A stretch of 64,000 bases of DNA from Megachile rotundata (taxonomy: Eukaryota; Arthropoda; Insecta; Hymenoptera; Megachilidae), in contig NW_027473315.1 in the NCBI RefSeq assembly GCF_050947335.1, forward strand, positions 2,914,001 through 2,978,000. The letters are read 5' to 3'. Below the pieces are notes generated by a model. It was given only the letters and a program-made list of their open reading frames with translations. It did not search any database and was not told the DNA's origin. Made by a program: the position numbers and the translations under genes. Positions 57,129 through 64,000 of this stretch are shown one piece after another (the first letter of the stretch is position 1; every line of letters begins with the position of its first letter).

Positions 57129-57212
57129 ATTGTATTTGGGAGATTGTATTTGGGAGATTGTATTTGGGAGATTGTATTTGGGAGATTGCATTTGGGAGAT
57201 TGTATTTGGGAG
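57129..57212 (+). repeat. W-variant run, 6 units
   Basis: Six units, the fifth with GCATTTGGGAG, preceded by the private GAGAGTG unit found only here and at about 62,865. Confidence 0.95.
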
Positions 57213-57745
57213 ATTGTAATTGTATGATTATGATTGTATGATTGTGATTGTATGATTGAGATTGTATGATTGAGATTGTATGAATGTGATTGTATGCTTG
57301 CGATTGTATGATTGTGATTGTATGATTGTGATTGTATGATTGTGATTGCATGATTTTGAATGTATGATTGTGATTGTATGATTGTGATTGTATGATTGTG
57401 ATCGTATGATTGTGATTGTATGATTGTGATTGTATGATTGTGATTGTATGATTGTGATTGTATGAGTGTGATCGTATGATTGTGATTGTATGATTGTGAT
57501 TGTATGATTGTGATTGTATGATTGTGATTGTATAATTGTGATTGTATGATTGTGATTGTATGATTGTGATTGTATGATTGTGATTGTATGATTGTGATTG
57601 TATGATTGTGATTGCATGATTGTGACTGTATGATTGTGATTGCATGATTTTGAATGTATGATTGTGATTGTATGATTGTGATTGCATGATTGTGATTGTA
57701 TGATTGTGATTGTATGATTGTGATTGTATGATTGTGATTGTATGA

Positions 57746-58483
57746 TTATGATTGTATGATTGTGATTGCATGATTGTGATTGTATGATTGTGATTGCATG
57801 ATTTTGAATGTATGATTGTGATTGCATGATTGTGATTGTATGATTGTGATTGTATGATTGTGATTGTATGATTGTATTTGGGAGATTGTATTTGGGAGAT
57901 TGCAATTGTATGATTGCGATTGTATGATTGTGATTGTATGATTGCGATTGTATGATTGTGATTGTATGATTGTGATGTATGATTGTAATTGTATGATGAT
58001 GATTGTATGATTGTGATTGTATGATTGAGATTGTATGAATGTGATTGTATGCTTGCGATTGTATGATTGTGATTGTATGATTGTGATTGTATGGTTATGA
58101 TTGCATGATTTTGAATGTATGATTGTGATTGTATGATTGTGATTGTATGATTGTGATTGTATGATTGTGATTGTATGATTGTGATTGTATGATTGAGATT
58201 GTATGATTGAGATTGTATGATTGTGATTGTATGATTGTGATTGTATGATTGTGATTGTATGATTGTGATTGTATGATTGCGATTGTATGATTGCGATTGT
58301 ATGATTGTGATGTATGATTGCAATTGTATGATTATGATTGTATGATTGTGATTGTATGATTGAGATTGTATGATTGTGATTGTATGATTGTGATTGCATG
58401 ATTGTGATTGTATGATTGTGATTGTATGATTGTGATTGTATGATTGTGATTGTATGATTATGATTGTATGGTTGTGATTGCAT
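57746..58483 (+). repeat. 738-bp dispersed block, copy 4 of 4
   Basis: This lies within the second 5,761-bp copy and matches copy 3, including the TATGGTTG unit near its right end. Confidence 0.85.
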
Positions 58484-59772
58484 GATTGTGATTGTATGAT
58501 TGTGATTGCATGATTTTGAATGTATGATTGTGATTGTATGATTGTGATTGTATGATTGTGATTGTATGATTGTGATTGTATGATTGTGATTGTATGATTA
58601 TGATTGTATTTTTGTGATTGCATGATTGTGATTGTATGATTGTGATTGTATGATTGTGATTGTATGATTGTGATTGTATGATTGTGATTGTATGAGTGTG
58701 ATTGTCTGATTGTGGTTGTGCGATTGTGATTGTACGATTGTGAATGTACGATTGTGATTGTATGATTGTGATTGTATGAATATGATTGTATGATTGTGAT
58801 TGCATGATTGTGATCGTATGATTGAGATTGTATGATTGTGATTGTATGCTTGCGATTGTATGATTGTGATTGTATGATTGTGATTGTATGATTGTGATTA
58901 TATGATTGCGATTGTATGATTGTGATTGTATGATTATGATTGTATTTTTGTGCTTGCATGATTGTGATTGTATGATTGTGATTGTATGATTGTGATTGTA
59001 TGATTGTGATTGTATGAGTGTGATTGTCTGATTGTGGTTGTGCGATTGTGATAGTACGATTGTGAATATACGATTGTGATTGTATGATTGTGATTGTATG
59101 ATTGTGATTGTATGATTGTGATTGTATGAGTGTGATTGTCTGATTGTGGTTGTGCGATTGTGATTGTACGATTGTGAATGTACGATTGTGATTGTACGAT
59201 TGTGATTGTATGATTGTGATTGTATGATTATGATTGTTTGATTGTGATTGTATGATTGTAATTGTATGATTATGATTGTATGATTGTGATTGCATGATTG
59301 TGATTGTATGATTGTGATTGCATGATTTTGAATGTATGATTGTGATTGCATGATTGTGATTGTATGATTGTGATTGTATGATTGTGATTGTATGATTGTG
59401 ATTGTATGATTGTGATTGTATGATTGTGATTGTATGATTGTGATTGTATGATTGTGAGTGTCTGATTGTGGTTGTGCGATTGTGATTGTACGATTGTGAT
59501 TGTACGATTGTGATTGTATGATTGTGATTGTATGATTATGATTGTATGATTGTGATTGCATGATTGTGATTGTATGATTGTGAGTGCATGATTTTGAATG
59601 CATGATTGTGATTGCATGATTGTGATTGTATGATTGTGATTGTATGATTGCGATTGTATGATTGTGATTGCATGATTGTGATTGTTTGATTGTGATTGCA
59701 TGATTTTGAATGTATGATTGTGATTGCATGATTGTGATTGTATGATTGTGATTGTATGATTGTGATTGTATG

Positions 59773-59842
59773 ATTGTATTTGGGAGATTGTATTTGGGAG
59801 ATTGTATTTGGGAGATTGTATTTGGGAGATTGTATTTGGGAG
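59773..59842 (+). repeat. W-variant run, 5 units
   Basis: Five identical W units; partner of 54,012 at 5,761 bp. Confidence 0.95.
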
Positions 59843-59955
59843 ATTGTAATTGTATGATTGCGATTGTATGATTGTGATTGTATGATTGCGATTGTATGAT
59901 TGCGATTGTATGATTGTGATTGTATGATTGCGATTGTATGATTGTGATTGTATGA

Positions 59956-60177
59956 TTATGATTGTATTTTTGTGATTGCATGATTGTGATTGTATGATTG
60001 TGATTGTATGATTGTGATTGTATGATTGTGATTGTATGATTGTGATTGTATGATTGTGATTGTATGAGTGTGATTGTCTGATTGTGGTTGTGCGATTGTG
60101 ATTGTACGATTGTGAATGTACGATTGTGATTGTATGATTGTGATTGTATGAATATGATTGTATGATTGTGATTGCAT
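59956..60177 (+). repeat. 222-bp T5/C-containing cassette, member 7
   Basis: Same order and length; 5,761 bp after member 6. Confidence 0.9.
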
Positions 60178-62889
60178 GAATGTGATTGTATGATTGAGAT
60201 TGTATGATTGTGATTGTATGCTTGCGATTGTATGATTGTGATTGTATGATTGTGATTGTATGACTGTGATTGTATGATTGTGATTGTATGATTGTGATTG
60301 TATGATTGTATTTGGGAGATTGTATTTGGGAGATTGTAATTGTATGATTGCGATTGTATGATTGTGATTGTATGATTGTGATGTATGATTGTAATTGTAT
60401 GATTATGATTGTATGATTGTGATTGTATGATTATGATTGTATGATTGTGATTGTATGACTGTGATTGTATGATTGTGATTGTATGATTGTGATTGTATGA
60501 TTGTGATTGTATGATTGTATTTGGGAGATTGTATTTGGGAGATTGTAATTGTATGATTGCGATTGTATGATTGTGATTGTATGATTGTGATGAATGATTG
60601 TAATTGTATGATTATGATTGTATGATTATGATTGTATGATTGTGATTATATGATTGCGATTGTATGATTGTGATTGTATGATTATGATTGTATTTTTGTG
60701 ATTGCATGATTGTGATTGTATGATTGTGATTGTATGATTGTGATTGTATGAGTGTGATTGTCTGATTGTGGTTGTGCGATTGTGATTGTACGATTGTGAA
60801 TGTACGATTGTGATTGTATGATTGTGATTGTATGAATATGATTGTATGATTGTGATTGCATGATTGTGATTGTATGATTGAGATTGTATGATTGTGATTG
60901 TATGCTTGCGATTGTATGATTGTGATTGTATGATTGTGATTGTATGATTGTGATTGTATGATTGTGATTGTCTGATTGTGGTTGTGCGATTGTGATTGTA
61001 TGATTGTGATTGCATGATTGTGATTGTATGATTGTGATTGCATGATTTTGAATGTATGATTGTGATTGCATGATTGTGATTGTATGATTGTGATTGTATG
61101 ATTGTGATTGTATGATTGTGATAGTATGATTGTGATTGTATGATTGTGATTGTATGATTGTGATTGTATGATTATAATTGTATGATTGTGATTGTATGAT
61201 TGTGATTGTATGATTGTGATTGTATGATTGTGATTGCATGATTGTGATTGTATGATTGTGATGTATGATTGTAATTGTATGATTATGATTGTATGATTGT
61301 GATTGTATGATTGTGATTGTATGATTGTGATTGTATGATTGTGATTGTATGACTGTGATTGTATGATTGTGATTGTATGATTGTGATTGTATGATTGTGA
61401 TTGTATGATTGAGATAGTATGATTGTGATTGTATGCTTGCGATTGTATGATTGTGATTTTATGATTGTGATTGTATGACTGTGATTGTATGATTGTGATT
61501 GTATGATTGTGATTGTATGATTGTATTTGGGAGATTGTATTTGGGAGATTGTAATTGTATGATTGCGATTGTATGATTGTGATTGTATGATTGTGATGAA
61601 TGATTGTAATTGTATGATTATGATTGTATGATTGTGATTGTATGACTATGATTGAATGATTGTGATTATATGATTGCGATTGTATGATTGTGATTGTATG
61701 ATTATGATTGTATTTTTGTGATTGCATGATTGTGATTGTATGATTGTGATTGTATGATTGTGATTGTATGAGTGTGATTGTCTGATTGTGGTTGTGCGAT
61801 TGTGATTGTACGATTGTGAATGTACGATTGTGATTGTATGATTGTGATTGTATGAATATGATTGTATGATTGTGATTGCATGATTGTGATTGTATGATTG
61901 AGATTGTATGATTGTGATTGTATGCTTGCGATTGTATGATTGTGATTGTATGATTGTGATTCTTTGATTGTGATTGTATGATTGTGATTGTATGATTGTG
62001 ATTGTATGATTGTGATTGTATGAGTGTGATCGTATGATTGTGATTGTATGATTGTGATTGTATGATTGTGATAGTATGATTGTGATTGTATGATTGTGAT
62101 TGTATGACTGTGATTGTATGATTGTGATTGTGCGATTGTGATTGTACGATTGTGAATGTACGATTGTGATTGTATGATTGTGATTGTATGAATATGATTG
62201 TATGGTTGTGATTGCATGATTGTGATTGTATGATTGTGATTGTATGATTGTGATTGTATGATTGTATTTGGGAGTTTGTATTTGGGATATTGTAATTGTA
62301 TGATTGCGATTGTATGATTGTGATTGTATGATTGTGATGTATGATTGTAATTGTATGATTATGATTGTATGATTGTGATTGCATGATTGTGATTGTATGA
62401 TTGTGATTGCATGATTTTGAATGTATGATTGTGATTGCATGATTGTGATTGTATGATTGTGATTGTATGATTGTGATTGTATGATTGTGATAGTATGATT
62501 GTGATTGTATGATTGTGATTGTATGATTGTGATTGTATGATTATAATTGTATGATTGTGATTGTATGATTGTATTTGGGGGATTGTATTTGGGAGATTGT
62601 AATTGTATGATTGCGATTGTATGATTGTGATTGTATGATTGCGATTGTATGAATGCGATTGTATGATTGTGATTGTATGATTGTGATTGTATGATTGTGA
62701 TTGTATGATTGTGATTGTATGATTGTGATCGTATGATTGTATTTGGGAGATTGTAATTGTATGATTGCGATTGTATGATTGTGATTGCATGATTGTGATT
62801 GTTTGATTGTGATTGCATGATTTTGAATGTATGATTGTGATTGCATGATTGTGATTGTATGATTGAGAGTGTATGATTGTGATTGTATG

Positions 62890-62973
62890 ATTGTATTTGG
62901 GAGATTGTATTTGGGAGATTGTATTTGGGAGATTGTATTTGGGAGATTGCATTTGGGAGATTGTATTTGGGAG
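62890..62973 (+). repeat. W-variant run, 6 units
   Basis: Six units, the fifth with GCATTTGGGAG; partner of 57,129 at 5,761 bp. Confidence 0.95.
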
Positions 62974-63365
62974 ATTGTAATTGTATGATTATGATTGTAT
63001 GATTGTGATTGTATGATTGAGATTGTATGATTGAGATTGTATGAATGTGATTGTATGCTTGCGATTGTATGATTGTGATTGTATGATTGTGATTGTATGA
63101 TTGTGATTGCATGATTTTGAATGTATGATTGTGATTGTATGATTGTGATTGTATGATTGTGATTGTATGATTGTGATTGTATGATTGTATTTGGGAGATT
63201 GTATTTGGGAGATTGTAATTGTATGATTGCGATTGTATGATTGTGATTGTATGATTGTGATGTATGATTGTAATTGTATGATTATGATTGTATGATTGTG
63301 ATTGTATGATTATGATTGTATGATTGTGGTTGTATGATTGCGATTGTATGATTGTGATTGTATGA

Positions 63366-63587
63366 TTATGATTGTATTTTTGTGATTGCATGATTGTGAT
63401 TGTATGATTGTGATTGTATGATTGTGATTGTATGATTGTGATTGTATGATTGTGATTGTATGATTGTGATTGTATGAGTGTGATTGTCTGATTGTGGTTG
63501 TGCGATTGTGATTGTACGATTGTGAATGTACGATCGTGATTGTATGATTGTGATTGTATGAATATGATTGTATGATTGTGATTGCAT
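63366..63587 (+). repeat. 222-bp T5/C-containing cassette, member 8
   Basis: Same order and length; 40,863 bp after member 3, with a private GTACGATCGTG change near 63,532. Confidence 0.9.
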
Positions 63588-64000
63588 GATTGTGATTGTA
63601 TGATTGAGATTGTATGATTGTGATTGTATGCTTGCGATTGTATGATTGTGATTGTATGATTGTGATTGTATGACTGTGATTGTATGATTGTGATTGTATG
63701 ATTGTGATTGTATGATTGTATTTGGGAGTTTGTATTTGGGATATTGTAATTGTATGATTGCGATTGTATGATTGTGATTGTATGATTGTGATGTATGATT
63801 GTAATTGTATGATTATGATTGTATGATTGTGATTGCATGATTGTGATTGTATGATTGTGATTGCATGATTTTGAATGTATGATTGTGATTGCATGATTGT
63901 GATTGTATGATTGTGATTGTATGATTGTGATTGTATGATTGTGATAGTATGATTGTGATTGTATGATTGTGATTGTATGATTGTGATTGTATGATTATAA

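Larger units (their letters stand above)
51710..57400 (+). repeat. 5,761-bp tandem duplication, copy 1
   Basis: Marks recur at exactly 5,761 bp: ATAATTG at 51,771 and 57,532, ATTATG at 51,985 and 57,746, and the five-unit W runs at 54,012 and 59,773. 5,761 = 412 x 14 - 7, and seven 13-bp units are counted (near 52,211, 52,553, 54,609, 54,830, 55,498, 55,829 and 56,576). The block is also a shortened relative of about 15.7-22.3 kb, lacking about 656 bp and about 376 bp found there. Confidence 0.9.
57471..63160 (+). repeat. 5,761-bp tandem duplication, copy 2
   Basis: This follows copy 1 after a short junction with two GATCG units (57,400-57,470). In the long stretches I compared (52,697-54,220 with 58,458-59,981, and 54,851-56,623 with 60,612-62,384) I noticed no difference between the copies. 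From about 63,160 to the window end the sequence follows 22,300-23,137 at offset 40,863. Confidence 0.9.
1..64000 (+). repeat. 14-bp satellite array, unit ATTGTGATTGTATG, spanning the whole window
   Basis: Every stretch of the window reads as direct copies of ATTGTGATTGTATG or a near variant, roughly 4,570 units, all in the same orientation. The consensus holds 3 A, 7 T, 4 G and no C, so the + strand is extremely T/G-rich and C appears only in variant units. Each unit is two ATTGT half-repeats at alternating 6- and 8-bp spacing, suggesting an older shorter ancestor (inference). Recurrent variants include ATTGCG, ATTGAG, ATTATG, ATTATAATTG, GCATG and GCTTGCG. No unique flanking DNA is reached at either end, so the true array is longer. 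The whole window is gene-free. Structure and size fit a eukaryotic satellite or giant minisatellite; I cannot assign the family to a named repeat or organism. Confidence 0.98.

Noticed and set aside
1..64000. CRISPR array
   Set aside because: There are no unique spacers. Repeat and would-be spacer are the same 14-bp unit, and no cas-like gene is present.
1..64000. Telomeric repeat array
   Set aside because: The strand bias resembles telomeres, but the unit is 14 bp with few GG runs and does not match TTAGGG-like, TTTAGGG-like or TTAGG-like repeats.
1..64000. Transposon or retroelement origin of the array
   Set aside because: I saw no terminal repeats, target-site duplications, poly-A tail or coding remnants.
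1..64000. Rho-independent terminators, tRNA or rRNA genes
   Set aside because: With almost no C on the + strand, stable G:C stems cannot form, and no conserved RNA gene motif was seen on either strand.

Overview
The window is one uninterrupted tandem-repeat (satellite/minisatellite) array from base 1 to base 64,000. The unit on the + strand is 14 bp, ATTGTGATTGTATG. It consists of two ATTGT half-repeats spaced alternately 6 and 8 bp apart (ATTGTG + ATTGTATG). I see no unique sequence, transposon, RNA gene, CRISPR array, promoter, origin or believable protein gene, and no inverted segment: every unit reads in the same direction. A gene-free, nested satellite of this size suggests a eukaryotic chromosome (pericentromeric, subtelomeric or another heterochromatic block). 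The sequence does not let me name the species or chromosome position.

Along the array the consensus is broken by a small set of recurring unit variants used in ordered combinations: (1) ATTGCG and ATTGAG units; (2) a strongly diverged unit, ATTGTATTTGGGAG ('W'), which occurs in runs of 2 to 7; (3) a 13-bp unit, ATTGTGATGTATG, nearly always followed by ATTGTAATTGTATG or ATTGCAATTGTATG; (4) a T5 marker (GTATTTTTGTG); (5) a C-containing cassette (GTCTG, GGTTGTGCG, GTACG, GAATGTACG, then GAATATG and GCATG); (6) GCTTGCG, GAATGCG, GAGTTCG and TTTTGAATG marks. These variants serve as fingerprints for reading the larger structure.

The larger structure is nested direct duplication. Bases 1-10,900 and 13,200-23,140 have near-copies at 36,540-52,300 and 51,700-64,000, about 35-42 kb downstream. 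Within these lie younger duplications with periods of 432, 545, 2,250, about 3,180, about 4,317, 4,793 (separated copies) and 5,761 bp. For the eight intervals I checked by eye, the period equals a whole number of 14-bp units minus the number of 13-bp units inside (for example 5,761 = 412 x 14 - 7, with seven 13-bp units counted). Variants shared only by the two 5,761-bp copies show that this tandem duplication is younger than the ~35-41 kb one.

Long open frames exist in all three minus-strand frames, up to 2,521 codons. They follow from a repeat that lacks minus-strand stop codons. Because 14 is not a multiple of 3, every frame reads the same 14-residue peptide cycle (QSQSYNHNHTITII). They end where a unit happens to contain TTA, CTA or TCA on the + strand. 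I therefore annotate no CDS.
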